The notes under the pieces: model-generated
The model's input: the letters and a program-made list of their open reading frames with translations, nothing else
Databases searched by the model: none
What the model was told of the DNA's origin: nothing
Shown here: positions 32,576 to 45,299 of the stretch, piece by piece
How positions within the stretch are numbered: the first letter of the stretch is position 1
How the letters are laid out: every line of letters starts with the position of its first letter
Translations under genes and position numbers: made by a program
Assembly (NCBI GenBank): GCA_050084985.1
Contig: JBITNC010000001.1
Coordinates: 39,494,001 to 39,558,000 of the forward strand
DNA length: 64,000 bases
DNA from: Nageia nagi
Taxonomy: Eukaryota; Pinophyta
Direction of reading: 5' to 3'

Positions 32576-34277
32576 ATCTGGCGCTAGAAGGACGGCCCCT
32601 TGCATGCATTTCAAAAAATTGAAGAAAAAAACAAGGATCAATTGCATATTGTTTTTGGTTTTATTTTTAAATCTATTTGCATCTTATGGAATTACATACT
32701 AACTTAATCTATTTGATCTGTTGCTGTGTTTTTGTTTTCTGTGTTCTCTGGATCATCAATGATCGTGCTATAATCGGAAATGTTCACTGTGAAATCATCA
32801 ATGATCTCTAAAAAATTGGTATGTTTTCTAATCTAACCTATATACAGTAAGTGTAATTATATATTTAAAATGACAGTCAGTAAAACTGTGTGTGATCTCT
32901 CTGCTTAGAGTGCATCTAGGAAATGGGTAATAAAAAGTTAAATGCATTTGTTATTAATTTATTTTATGTATAATGTTATGTATTTATTCTTAATGTTTTG
33001 GGTTAAGGGTATGTATACATTAAATATTTTTATCTTGTCTAATTATGCTCTCCCTTTGCGCTTCGTGCAATCTAAGGTGATCAGAATAGACTTGGTAAGA
33101 AGGGGTAATTAATTATTCTTTTCTTTATATCCACATTATCATTAATTTGGTTAATTTATCCACATATAATCACCTCTTACCAAGTTTTCCCTTACCACTC
33201 CATTGGAGGTCGAAGGGATATGTGACTAGTAAGAGGAGGTAATTTACTACATTTAATATTTTTTGAAAGAGTAAATGAATCACACTTAATTTGGAATGAA
33301 CCTAAGGTAAATAAATTGGGTTTGTGGGTAGTATAAATCATATTAAAAAGTTAAGGAATTAGGAGATTCGAAATACATTAAGTACTTTCACTTGACAAAG
33401 TATGCTCTCACTTTTGTGCTTTATGCGATCTTAAGTGATCAGAAATAAGTTAAGTGAAAGAGGTAAAATTTATTCACATTTCATTTTTGGAAATATACTT
33501 CACATTAAAACTCTTAAAGATGTCTACCCTTACCACTCCATTGGAGGTCGAAGAGATATGTGACTAATAAGAAGAGGGAATCTATTACATATAATACTTC
33601 CAAAGCTAGAAGGGGTTAATGAACATCATTAATAAAATGGATAATGAATCACACTATAATTAAAAAAAACAACGGGGTTTACTAAGGTCAACACTCACTT
33701 AAAATAAAATTTGATTGCATCACATTAAGATTAAGATAAGTAAATGGACATGAATGTTTGGGAGGGTAGTATGCATAAATGTATCTTACTTGTTTAAATG
33801 CATTTCATAAGGCCTTAAGAAATAATTGAACATTAACGAGTTGGATGTTGCTACCAACCGTTAATTCTTACTTCTTTGTAACCACCAACATAATGCACTT
33901 GAAACCACAGAGCCAGTTACACTTGGAAGTGATGACCAGGGTAACTTTCCTTTAGGTACGAGTCAAAAAAGGAGACTCATTTAGAACCAAGCCAAAAGCC
34001 ATAGAAACTTGCAAATGTTAGAATTACCCAACCTACCTTGTTTAACACTTGACTAGTCAAAACAAACTACGAAAATTAAAAAGATTAAAAATAAACAACC
34101 CATATCGTTCATTTAATTTAGACATTAAAAATATGTGAAAAAGTTAAAGAAGATAATTACATCGTTAAAATTAAGTTTGCATATAGGATGTTTGTGCATT
34201 AAATTATTTTCTTGAAAATATAATCTAAAAATAAAAATAGAGTTTTTTGTTTACGATGTTTGTTTATGATATTTAAA
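32576..34277 (+). other. Leader of the Tat element with a tandem duplication
   Basis: No long frame. Two diverged copies of a segment about 360 bp long lie at about 33040-33260 and 33400-33610, sharing TACCACTCCATTGGAGGTCG and ATATGTGACTA. The leader probably carries packaging and primer signals. Confidence 0.6.
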
Positions 34278-36923
34278 ATGGTTCAAACTAGAGGTATGAT
34301 TGCTAAGAAAATGCAAGAACATCCATTTGAAATGCAAGAAATAGATTCAGACAACATGGATTTGATAGAATATTTGGTTAGGAGGCCACCTCCTTTAGAT
34401 GAATCAAATCCACAAGTAGTTCGTTATTTAGATAAAGATGGTGATTATGGTTATAATCAATCTAGATCACAAAGATAAATTATAGATAATCCTCTCGCAA
34501 GGAATGGAACGCAAGTGTTAGAAGAAGAGTTGATTGAAATTTGTCATCGCCTAGCTAATCATAGGGGTATTCCTAAGACATCTTTTAGTTTATCAGGAGA
34601 TGTAGAAAAAATAGACCAAAAGAGTGATAACTTAGAAATTGACAAGGCTAAATCTCAAGCTGGAACCATAGCGGTACCACAGACTGAGCCATATAAAATT
34701 AAATATGAAAAAATTAGTCATCAATTATCAGATGGTCAAAGAGTCAGTTCTTCAATTCGAAAGGAGGGATCTTCTTTTTCTTTTGAATTAGGAAGAAAGG
34801 AAGCATCAATAAAACAAACAAAAAAATCTTATTCCACAAAAGAAGGATCAAATAGAAGGACATCTAAGTTTAAAGTAGAAGAGATACCTTCTTATGAAGA
34901 ACTACAAAAATGATAATTATATAAAACAACAGCTGGTAAAAGATTCACGGAAGTATATGCTGAGAATATTAAAAGGGCTGCAGACATGCAATATATTCTA
35001 GAGGAAGAAAAAAGAAAAGCTGATGAACTTATCAAATTGCAAGAACAAGAGGATAAATTAAAAGAAATGGAAGATAAATTTCTTAGAGATAAAATAAAAT
35101 TCATAGAAAAGAACAAGCAAAGAAAGAAAGAAGCGAGTTCTTGGAAAAGAAAATAAAAGACTTCATAAAGAGCATGAGATTCAACTTCATTTACAAGAAT
35201 TACAACTTAAAGAATTAGAAAATGAAAAAGTAAAAAGGGAACAATATCTACGTATGGAGAAAGAAAAACAAAGACAATGGGATGAATATCAAAAAATAAG
35301 GCACTTGAAACTGGAAACTCTTGAAGGAAGTCAAATACAAAGACATCAAGACCCTTATTTAGACAGAAAAGAAGTGCTAGATAGAGAGACAGATATTTTA
35401 TTACAAAAGGAAATGGAAAAGGAATTAGAACTTCAAAAATTATATGATAAACAAAAGCGAGATTCTATTAAAAGTTGGGTTGAACAAACCCAAAATCAAA
35501 CAAGACCACCTGATTATAAGGGAAAATATCTACATGAAAAAAGGATATCCCAAAAACCTCCTAGAATCCCTATTCCACAACAACATTCACCTTTTAAAAT
35601 ATTACCTCTACCACCATCAGAAATTTCTTCTGACTATGAGTCTTACATTTCAAGATCAATTTCGGAAAAGGATTCAAATACTCGAGACATCATAGGCACA
35701 CTCAAGGTCATAGAACCGATAAAGAATTAGAAAACTTTATGAAGGATTTTATAAATCAAGAAATGAATGTTCAAGGACTTCAAAAGTTAAATTACAAGAA
35801 TATTTTCAATGAGCCTATTCATCCAAGTGTTCCAAAAAAGAAACTACCATATAGGTTTGAAATTCCTAAAATAGAGCTATTTAAAGGAAGAGAAGACCCC
35901 AAAGAACACTTGAGAAAATTTACATTTTCTAGTTATCAGATAGCCAATGATGATTCATTAATGTTACGTATATTTCCTATGACACTCGCAGGCTAGGATT
36001 TGGATTGGTATAACAGTTTGCCTATGCATAGTTTATATACGTTTGAACAATTGGATAATCAATTTCTTAAACATTTTAGAATCAATATTAAAGAAAAATC
36101 TTCAATTATAGATCTTACGAGATTGCAACAATTTCCTGATGAAACCATACAAGATTACATTTCAAGATGGTGGGCTATACTCACTAGTATGCCTTATACA
36201 ATACCACAAGAAGAATTGGTTACATTATTTAGCCAAAGTTGTTTAAGACCAATAGCTAGTGTTCTCCAAATTCAACAACATAAAACTTTTGAAGAAGCTA
36301 TTGCTCAGGCAGTAGTTATAGAAAGAGTTAGAATTCAATATGGAGAGCTAAAACTCAAGAAAAAAGAATACAAAAAAGGTAATCAAAATGAGAACATTAG
36401 TAAACAACCACAAAATAATCAAATAGCTACAACAGAAAATTGTGGTCCTTCTTCAAAAATAGAAGAAAGTGTTGAACCTAAACCTAAAAGAAATTTTACC
36501 CCATTATCAGAATCATTAGCTGAAATACTTAAAAAATTATGTGATAATGGTATGATTACATTAGCTGATATAAGGCCTGAAAATCCTAATGCTAAAGAAA
36601 GTAAATGGTATAAGGAAAATGAATTTTGTGCTTATCATAGGCAAAAGGGACATAATACAAATAGATGTCGAACTTTACAGCACAAAATTCAAGACTTAAT
36701 AAATAGTCGAAAGATAGATGTGGATAATCCTGTTGTACCTTCAAATCAAAATCTAGGAATATATCAAAACCCCTTACCTTCACATCAGGCTAACAATGTG
36801 GTAACTATCCCAAATCAACTGAACTATGTAGGGGATAATAAGGATATACCACTTATAGGAACTATAGATGATTCAATACATATGATTGGTATAGCCACAA
36901 GAGCACAACAATATCAGAAATAA
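34278..36923 (+). pseudogene. Gag of the Tat element, interrupted by stops
   Basis: Starts MVQTRGMIAKKMQEHP at 34278. In-frame TAA at 34476 and TGA at 34911, a frameshift near 35110, a stop at 35728 and a TAG at 35994 interrupt it. The first half (34950-35700) is a long Glu/Lys/Gln coiled coil. The capsid domain (Retrotrans_gag type) spans about 35850-36330: PKIELFKGREDPKEHLRKF, then WYNSLPMHSLYTFEQL, then FPDETIQDYISRWW. A zinc-knuckle-like motif FCAYHRQKGHNTNRC with TLQHKIQDLI lies at about 36628-36700. Length and order fit Tat Gags. It would form the virus-like particle and package RNA, but this copy cannot make it whole. Confidence 0.88.
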
Positions 36924-37250
36924 ATAGTAATAACCCTTGAAAAAATCAATCGACATCAAACCCAATTAATATACAACCTATACCTCCTCCACAGCAACCT
37001 AAAGTTTCAATAAAAGGTGCTCTTCAATGACAGTTAAAAATGTCTCCAATAAAGATGACCTTATTTGAATTATTACAACAGTCTGAAAGTTATAGGGAAG
37101 CTATGAATCAAATTCTACAAAAATTCAAGTGGATATTAGTAATCCCAATAACTTCATTTCAATAGTTGAAAAGTTTGAGAATATTTCAACAACCTAGTAT
37201 TCACCTTCTATGAACAAGAAAAATTAAATAATGATGGACCAAGCGACTTG
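36924..37250 (+). other. Gag-protease linker of the Tat element, decayed
   Basis: Pro/Gln-rich remnants (IQPIPPPQQPKVSIKGA-like) in shifting frames. There is no separate domain. Confidence 0.5.
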
Positions 37251-38476
37251 ATCCACCCTTACATATAATTGGTAAGGTAGATGGAAAATTATTTAAAAGA
37301 ATTTTAATAGATGAGGGTTCAACCATAAATATAATTTCAGACACTGCATATAAAAGGCTGAATTTATCAGAATCAATTATTTTAGCTCCTTCTTTGCAAA
37401 TTAGAGCTTTTAATGATGCAGTGTGTTCAACCTTGGGATCGATAGTGCTGCCAATTATAGTAGGTGCTAAAACCATCCAAACTTTATTACATATAATTGA
37501 AGGAAATATTATACAATATAATGTTCTTTTAGGATGTCCATGGATTAGAGAAATGCAATGTGTTCCATCAACTTATCACGGATGTTTAAAGTACATCTAC
37601 AAAGACCCAGATCCTTATTCACATTGTAATTTAATTTTTGATACAAATGAAGTGACATTACCATCTCCCAATCTATTGACTATCTTAATGAACAAAAATG
37701 TGAATCAATCTGAAGTCATAAAAGTAAAAAATGATATAGTTATACAAGATAAAGATATTTGGGAAAAAGTTGCTAAAACTTTAGATGAAAAGCATGGAGC
37801 GTCTTCATCAAAACAAGTAAATACTACATACAATAATAACCCATCCGATGTATATCCAATAAAAATTAAATTAAGGGATTTTGGGATGGGAGAATATGAT
37901 ATAGATGATGTGGTATTTAGTATACCTTCATCACAAGAAATAGGAAGATTATCTGAATCACCTAGTGTGATTGGACAAATAGTGCCTTTAGGTGAAATAC
38001 CTAATCAAACAATGTTTGTTTATGTGGGAATATTAGATCCTATATCAATAATATCCAATCAAATATATGAAGGATATTTCAATAATGATATGAAATATTT
38101 ATCGCCATGTTCAAGAACATTTGTCTTAAACTATTTTAACAAATGTAATTGGCAAGGACGAGGATTGGGTCGGTATGAACAAGGTCCCCGAGAAATAATT
38201 GAATTACAATACCAAGATCCTACTGATAAAAGTGGATTAGGTTATAAGAATGAATACAAAAATCTTGGTAAATTAGGAAATTTAGAAGAAGAAAATTTGG
38301 ATTATAACGAAGAAACCTTAGAGAAAAAATCCATAATACAAGAAGTTGCTGATATAAGTGAAGGACAATTAAGTGAAATGGATGTCTTAGAAGGTGTCAA
38401 AAGGCTCTTTATTAATAATATTGAGCCACTTGAGTCATTTGGGTTTACCAAGACATATACAAGAAAAAATAAATAA
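37251..38476 (+). pseudogene. Protease and G-patch-like region of the Tat element
   Basis: The protease core ILIDEGSTINIIS lies at about 37300-37340, before the clean frame that opens at 37394. Tat proteases usually have D-G-G-S or D-S-G at this place, so the Glu after the catalytic Asp is unusual. The frame then carries LLGCPWIREMQCVPSTYHG (about 37530-37580), a typical Tat protease C terminus. A Gly-rich G-patch-like segment follows at about 38150-38260 (WQGRGLGRYEQGPREI, SGLGYK). It ends at 38476, with the next part of pol in another frame. The first codons are in a shifted frame, so it is not functional as it stands. Confidence 0.8.
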
Positions 38477-39790
38477 AAATGTCGAATCATCAATTGTTTC
38501 ATATGCATATATACCATCGGTAAATATGGTTACAATAAAAGAAAATGATATTGAAGATCAAAATAATGAACAAATAAATGAAGTTAATAAAAATCAAAAT
38601 TTAATCAAAATAATAGCCAATACTTCTACAGATGAAATGATTGCTGATTTCTCTCTTATCTCATCTAATCCTTCGGTACATGAATTCAAAAATGTAGATC
38701 ACATACTTGGTTCCTATGAAAGTCAAGTATACACGAATGAACAAACTCAAGAATACGATGAAGAATATAGTATTAATGATAATAGCTGGATACCAGTACC
38801 AAATCAATTAGAAGAAGGGTCACATATGCTTACTGAAAAGGTTTTAGAAATAAATATTAGTAATGATCCTCAAAATCCTAAAATTATTCAATTAGGAGAA
38901 AACCTCACGAAAAATGAACAAGAAAAAATTAAAAACTTATTAAAAGAATGAAAAAATGTATTTGCATGGTCATATGTAGACATGCCTGGGATAGATCCTA
39001 AATTATTAGTACATAATTTAGCATTAAAGCCTGATGCTAAACCCGTTAAACAAAAATTACGTAAGATGCATCCTACTATAGCATTAATGGTAAAAGAAGA
39101 ACTCTAAAAATTATTACAAGCCAAATTTATACAACTTATAGATTATTCAGATTGGATATCTAATATGGTACCTGTGAAAAAACCAAGTGGAAAAATAAGA
39201 ATATGCATAGATTTTCGTGATCTTAACAAAGCTTGTCCTAAAGATGATTTCCCACTACCTAGCATCGATAATCTGGTAGATTCAACAGCTGGACATGATA
39301 TGTTATCATTGATGGATGGGTTTTCTGGTTATAATCAAATAAAAATAGCTACTGAAGATCAACATAAAATGGCTTTTATAACTCCTTGGGGTACCTTTTG
39401 TTATAAAGTTATGCCTTTTGGATTGAAAAACATTGGAGCAACTTATCAAAGAGCTATGACTTATATATTCCATGACTATATGCATGACATAGTAGAAGAT
39501 TATGTCGATGATTTGTTGGTTAGATCTAAATATCGAGTAGATCATGGAAAAGATCTAATTAAAGTCTTAGATAGATTATTAGAACATAAAGTAAGGTTAA
39601 ATCCAAAAAAATATGTTTTTGGTGTAACTTCAGGAAAATTATTAGGATTTATTGTGTCTCGATGAGGAATTGAAATAGATCTTAGTAAAGTGAAGGCAGT
39701 AGTAGATATGCCACCTCTTCAAATCTTAAAAAATTACAGAGTTTATAGGGTAAGTTACAAGCCATTAGAAGGTTTATAGCTTAGCTTTCT
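38477..39790 (+). pseudogene. Reverse transcriptase of the Tat element, three stops
   Basis: One frame from 38394 to 39665, with TGA at 38949 and TAA at about 39106 and a stop TGA at 39663. RT motifs in order: KKPSGKIRICIDFRDLNKAC (39177), DDFPLPSIDNLVD, SLMDGFSGYNQI (39309), FITPWGTFCYKVMPFGLKN (39378) and the catalytic EDYVDDLLVRS (39495). A connector GSHMLTEKVLEI and the RT entry FAWSYVDMPGIDP lie before it. The catalytic aspartates are intact. The stops show the copy is dead, but only recently compared with its host B-right. Confidence 0.93.
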
Positions 39791-40357
39791 GATAAATGTA
39801 AACCATTTACAAAATTATTAAAAAAGGGGATAGAATATCATTGGGACAAAGAGCAACAAGATGCATTTGATGAAATTAAAAGATATTTATTATCTCCTCC
39901 TATCTTAAGTCCACCAAGAAAAGATGTACCCTTTTTGTTATATATTTCAGCTACTAAAACCGCCTTGGGGAAAATGCTTGCTCAAAAGAATGAACACAAT
40001 AAAGAGCAAGCTATATATTATTTGAGTAGAACCCTAGTGAGCTACGAGATTAAGTATATATATTTGGAAAAATTATGTCTTGCTATCATTTTTGCTACTA
40101 AAAAACTTTCACATTATATGCTTAATCATACAACATATGTCATTTCTAAAGTAGATCCATTGAAATATATGATGAATAAAACTTATCAAAATTCAAGAAC
40201 TATAAAGTGGATAATGCACTTAACTGAATTTGATTTACATTTTATTGGACAAAAGTCAATAAAAGGACAAGTAATTGTTGATTATCTTGTTGAGGTCCCA
40301 TTGCAAGATGATAAACCACTTGTTGTTGAATTACTGATGATGGAATGTTTCAATTAG
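39791..40357 (+). pseudogene. RNase H (first) of the Tat element
   Basis: The RT thumb and connection, KCKPFTKLLKKGIEYHWDKE, lead into the domain at 39800-39900. LLYISATKTALGKMLAQKN is then where an Asp would normally follow the hydrophobic strand (LYLAVSD-like). Here that position is Thr, so the active site may be damaged, as is usual for this domain in dual-RNase H elements. YYLSRTLVSYEIKYIYLEKL and the HF/Y-rich end follow up to a stop at 40355. Confidence 0.8.
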
Positions 40358-40397
40358 AAGAAATTGAAATACTATAGAACTAGAAAATGATTGGGAT

Positions 40398-40846
40398 ATG
40401 ATAATACACTTTGATGGTTCTCGATGTGAACAAGGTGGTGGAGTAGGTGTTGTATTCATAACACCACAAGGTATCCCTATACCTTATTCATTTAAACTAA
40501 AATTCCCTTGTACTAATAATAATGTGGAATATGAAGCTTTGATATTAGCATTAAAAACTGCTATTAAATTAAAACTTAAAGAATAAAGCTCATTAGAGAT
40601 TCTTTACTTATCGTAAATCAAGTGAAAGGAATTTATCAATGTAAAGAGCCTTTACTTCAAAAGTATAAAGCATTAGTTGAAGAATTATTAAAATCTTTTG
40701 ACCAATTTAGTATAGAAGTAGCACCAAGATCATCTAATAGATTTGCAGATGTTATGGCTTCTATTGGATCTCTTATCCCAGAGGATCCTAAACAATCTTC
40801 AATTCAAGTTGAGATAATTCAATTATCTCAATCATCGTTACAATAG
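40398..40846 (+). pseudogene. Second (archaeal-type) RNase H of the Tat element
   Basis: IIHFDGSRCEQGGGVGVVF followed by NNNVEYEALILALKTAIKL, then a TAA at 40584. The rest is QVKGIYQCKEPLLQKYKALV and a clean end at 40846. D-G-S...G-G-G-G and N-x-E-Y-E-A are the hallmark of the extra RNase H of the Tat clade, located between the first RNase H and integrase. This placement and motif give the lineage call. The catalytic Asp and Glu are present. One in-frame stop separates the two halves. Confidence 0.88.
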
Positions 40847-41009
40847 GAAGATGAAGAAAAAAGTGTATTAAATATTGACACAAATGATAAAGATAATTGG
40901 TATAAAGAATTAATAGACTTTTTAAAATTTGGAAATCTTCTTGCAAACCTTAGTAAATCAGCATGACAAGCTTTTAAAATTAAAGCAACTAAATATTGTT
41001 TGTTAGGGG

Positions 41010-42157
41010 ACATTTTACATCGATGAAATTTTAATGGTATTTTACTCAGATGTCTTGAATGGAATGATGTTAAAAAGGCTATATCTTCTGCCCATGATGG
41101 AACATGTGGAGGACATTTTAATGGTGTTGCAATTGTAAAATGATTAATACAAATGGGATATTATTGGCCAACTATGGAAAAAGATTGTTGTGAATATGTT
41201 AAAAAATGTTTTAAATGTCAACAATATGCTCATTTATTTTCACAACCATCTCAAGAACTACATCCTATACAATCACTTTGGCCATTCTCTAAATGGGCAT
41301 TAGATTTAATAGGACAAATTACACCTACATCTTCTGGTGGACATAAGTTCATAATTACAATGACTGAATATTTTACCAAATGGGTAGAGGCTATTCCCAT
41401 GACTTCCACTGTTGGCTCACAAATTGTGAATTTTATAGAAAATTATATTATATGTAGATTTGGTGTGCCAAATCAATTAATTATGGATAATGGAAAAAAT
41501 TTTAAAAATAAGGATGTAAAACAAATATGTGATAAGTATAAGATTAAACAAAGTTTTTCCACTCCTTACTATCCACAAGGCAATGGACAGGCAGAGGCTA
41601 CTAATAAAACTATTCGAAACATCTTAGCAAAAATAGTAAATGATTCTCATAGAGATTGGCATATTCAAATACCAAAAGCCTTATGGGCTTATCGTACCAG
41701 TGTACGCACTCCTATTGGGGCAACACCATTCTCCTTAGTGTACAGAACAGAAGCTATCCTACCTATAGAACTTGAGATACCATCCCTTAGAGTAAATCTG
41801 AGTGAGCAAAATTCTGATGAAGAAACAAGATAAACTCGCTTAGATCAACTGTTACTTTTAGATGAAAAATGTATTAATGCTTTAGAACATATGCATGTTT
41901 ATCAAAAAAGAATAAAATGAGCTTTTGATAAAAGAGCTCTAATTCATGAATTTGAAATAGGTGATTTGGTTTTAAAAGAAAATCAACAAACTTCACGAAT
42001 AGAACAACAGCTTAGAGATAAGTTTGCTCCGAATTGGTTAGGACCATATATCATTAAGAATAAATTCGGTAGAGGAACTTATCATTTATCAGATTTAGAA
42101 GGAAATGAAGAACGTGAACCTATAAATATCATGCATCTTCGACCTTTCTATACATAA
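41010..42157 (+). pseudogene. Integrase of the Tat element, a few stops
   Basis: The zinc-binding HHCC region spans 41080-41225 (HDGTCGGHFN, then CFKCQQYAH), with a TGA at about 41142. The core frame 41153-41833 keeps the DDE triad: WALDLIGQI (D), IMDNGKNFKN (D) and PQGNGQAEATNKT (E). ALWAYRTSVRTPIGATPF follows. The C-terminal part after a TAA at 41831 includes GDLVLKENQ and LGPYIIKNKFGRGTYHLSDL, ending at 42157. No chromodomain is seen, consistent with Tat. It inserts the DNA copy and makes the 5-bp target duplication. Confidence 0.92.
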
Positions 42158-42548
42158 AAAATAATGTGTACATTAGTTTTCTTTTATTTTATTTTATTTT
42201 ATTGGTAATGGAATCTGCTAAAGGTAGCATAATGCCACCACAAGTATGATTTCCACCACCGAGATATCCAGGTGATTTCGCGGTAACATATTTATGACAT
42301 TCACTTTATCCTTTCTTTCATAAAGAAATGACATACCTTAGATGATAGAAAAACATAAAATTTGTATGTTTGAAGAAAAATCAAAAACTCCAAACACTTA
42401 ATACATTAAGGAATTCTAAGAGAATTTTAATGAAGTTATTTTAGAAACATTAAGAGTAAAAAATTACATATCTATCCTATTATTCGTTTCATCCTAAACC
42501 CAAGAATCATTTGGTCAAAAAAAAAAAGAGAGAGAACAACAAATATAT

Positions 42549-42580
<32 letters not shown>

Positions 42581-43019
42581 AATTTAATATCAATGATTCT
42601 TGGGTGATTACAATATCCTCTACCGGGGCTATGGATGCTTGATTGGCAGTAGAGCAAGGTTGTAGCAGGATCAAGGTGGTTAAGCAACTTTCTATGGACC
42701 TCTATATGTTCCATATGGATGGATTAGCTCATTAATGTTTCTAAGATAATTCCATGTCAAATGATCTAAGAAGGGAAATGAATGTCACTACTCACACGGA
42801 GTTTTAGGTTTTTAATCAACATATAATAATATTGTTTGATATCATTGTAGGTTGTTAAATCTTGAAATAAAGAAAGATAAAGTAGATGTTATAATAACTT
42901 GGTTATTAATTCAAAGTCACTTAATCTTTTTGTTATACTGAATATCCTTCATATTATATACTTTGTTGGTGTTTAGGATCATTCATTTCATTTTGTTAAA
43001 CCCATTTTTACTATTATAC

Positions 43020-43395
43020 ATCTTACCTTTGAACATTGTTAAAATTTGCTTTTCTTTGGGAAAGATAAGAATGATTAATTATTGTTCTCTTGACCAAGAT
43101 AGAGTTAATGTTCATATACATTCCTAAAGTCACTATTGTTTCATGTTAAACCATGTTTTCAATATACCTATTTCCTTTGAACATTATTAAAATTTGCTTT
43201 TCTTTGGTAAGGATAAGAATGATTATTTATTGTTCTCCTAATCAAGATAAAGCTAATGTTCATATGCATCCATATGTCATTAGTTCTCTATTACCTTTGA
43301 GCATGATTAAAATTTGCTTTTCTTTGGGAAAGATAATAATGATTAATTATTGTTCTCTTGCCCAAGATAAAGTTAATGTTCATAACATCCATAAA
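43020..43395. repeat. Three-fold diverged tandem repeat in the Tat 3' region
   Basis: Three units of roughly 115-140 bp, each with TTAAAATTTGCTTTTCTTTG, GATAAGAATGATTAATTATT and GTTAATGTTCAT. Confidence 0.75.
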
Positions 43396-44075
43396 GAATT
43401 AGTTTTCCATGTCAAGTGGTTTATTATAAAAAATTGCCAAGTGTGGAAAATGATGCATCTGATTCCGCAAAAATTTAATAAAAATATGTCCTTAAATAAT
43501 CTTAAAATCTAGAAGATTTAATATTTGAAAATAATGATTCTTAATTAATTAAGTTAATATACATATTTTAGATATTTTAAATAATATCTAAAGTCAATAT
43601 AAAAATTTAAATTCATTTTTTAAATGATGTACTAAAAGATTTATTAAGTTATCATTAGAAACTAGGATATTAATGATTAGTTATCAAATTTAAATAATGT
43701 TTGCATACATCACACAAACCATTGTCATCATTTACAAAATATGTTATTAATTATTAAATTAATTAATAGGTTAATTAGTCACAATTTATAATCAATCAAT
43801 TATTTAAACAAATTATGTTATTTCATGTTATCAAGTATCCTCATATAGCTCATAATTATATCTATGCATCATACATTCTGAAAGTTACATCTATCATCAA
43901 CATCTATTCATCATCAAGTAATTAAAAGATAATTATGTTTTCTACATAATACCACATCATACTTGTTTTCATCATAAATCTATATATAAAATGTAAAACC
44001 CTATACCAAGAATCATAGAAACACTATAACATACTATCAGTCTATCTATCACACAATAAAAATAATCTAAACAGT

Positions 44076-44111
<36 letters not shown>

Positions 44112-44257
44112 GTAATCATCATATCAGCATGAGCCATAATGCTAATAAATAAAAGTACATCATGAGGATCACCAGGATGCTCTGAAGAACCCTCATCCCT
44201 AGTAATGGATCTTAAGCCTATAGCATATGTACGAGGAGATACACTCCTAGCAGTAGA

Positions 44258-44455
44258 TCAAGATCGAGAAACTGATACTGCATGATGACTATGATTCCCT
44301 GAATGACCTAAGCCACCAGAAATGGGTGAATGAGGAAACCCTGGTACTGGCCTAAGTGGTGAACTAGGACCATCTGAAGAATATCTTAGGAAACCAGGTA
44401 GCCAAAGCTCCACAACCCTGCGATAATAATTCTGCCCTCTCAACTGATCTACCAT
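44258..44455 (-). CDS. Small antisense open frame in the Tat 3' region, hypothetical
   Basis: 65 codons, MVDQLRGQNYYRRVVELWLP and a Pro/Ser/Gly/His-rich rest, more GC-rich than its surroundings. Some Tat-clade elements carry extra antisense genes between integrase and the 3' LTR, so it could be a remnant or exon of one. No domain is recognised. It could also be chance. Confidence 0.3.
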   Translation of the reverse strand: MVDQLRGQNYYRRVVELWLPGFLRYSSDGPSSPLRPVPGFPHSPISGGLGHSGNHSHHAVSVSRS

Positions 44456-45299
44456 GAAAACTATTTTGTTTTAAAAACCCTCACATCACGGATCTTTAGC
44501 GATCATTATGTCGGTCATCAACAATTTAAATCAAATCAATGATGATTGTTGATCGGTAATGATTCATAAGTAATCATTGGTGATTTATATTATTTGAAAA
44601 TGTACAAAATGAAGTATATTTTCTTTAAATATCTTAAAATTTATTTATGTATAGACAAAAAATTAAAAAGCTTCATTCACTAAGGTGAAAGTGAACACAT
44701 TATAAATCACATTATTTTTTGCCTAGAAGAATGCTCCAATGTCACATGACTGCCAAATACATCGGCACATGAAGGACTAGTATTAAGTAAACTTACTAGG
44801 GTAAAATGATTAAAATCGCTATTAAAACAAGTCTAAACACAAGAAATTAAGATATTCATAGCAAAATATACTATTATAAAAATAGTATTTTTACTATATA
44901 AGTCCACGATGATTACTTTACAATCATTAACAATAATAAAAGATTGTCAACAATCCTTGACTAAGTCAAATACGAAAAATAGATTAGACTAAGTTTGAGC
45001 TCAAATGGCAAAACAATCACAGGGTGTAAGAGATCATCTCGAAACCTCATTGTCAGGACAAAGGACAACACTAATACAATTCATATACTAAAGAAAACTT
45101 ATACAGTATAGGTGTGCTTAGACATGCAAAATGACATAATAGAAATGTCATGCAACTATCACATAAGCTCAATACGTCATCATACCGAAAAGAGTCACTT
45201 CTGAAGTTATCAACTTTATCAAACAACAAAGCTTCTTGTTATATATTTTTTGAAATTATCAACCCTATCTTTGGTTGATAATTCAAAAAAGGGGCAAAA

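Larger units (their letters stand above)
42158..45299 (+). other. 3' region of the Tat element with repeats, microsatellites and polypurine tract
   Basis: Contains an A/G-rich run (42516-42537) next to a TA microsatellite (42543-42579), a three-fold repeat (43020-43390) based on TTAAAATTTGCTTTTCTTTG, a second TA run (44081-44107), an antisense open frame (44258-44455), and the polypurine tract AAAAAAGGGGCAAAA (45285-45299) just before the 3' LTR. Long, repeat-prone 3' regions are known for Tat elements. Confidence 0.75.

Noticed and set aside
42516-42600. A/G run and TA repeat after integrase as a polypurine tract and LTR boundary
   Set aside because: No LTR copy follows. The true tract is at 45285-45299, next to the 3' LTR that matches the 5' LTR.
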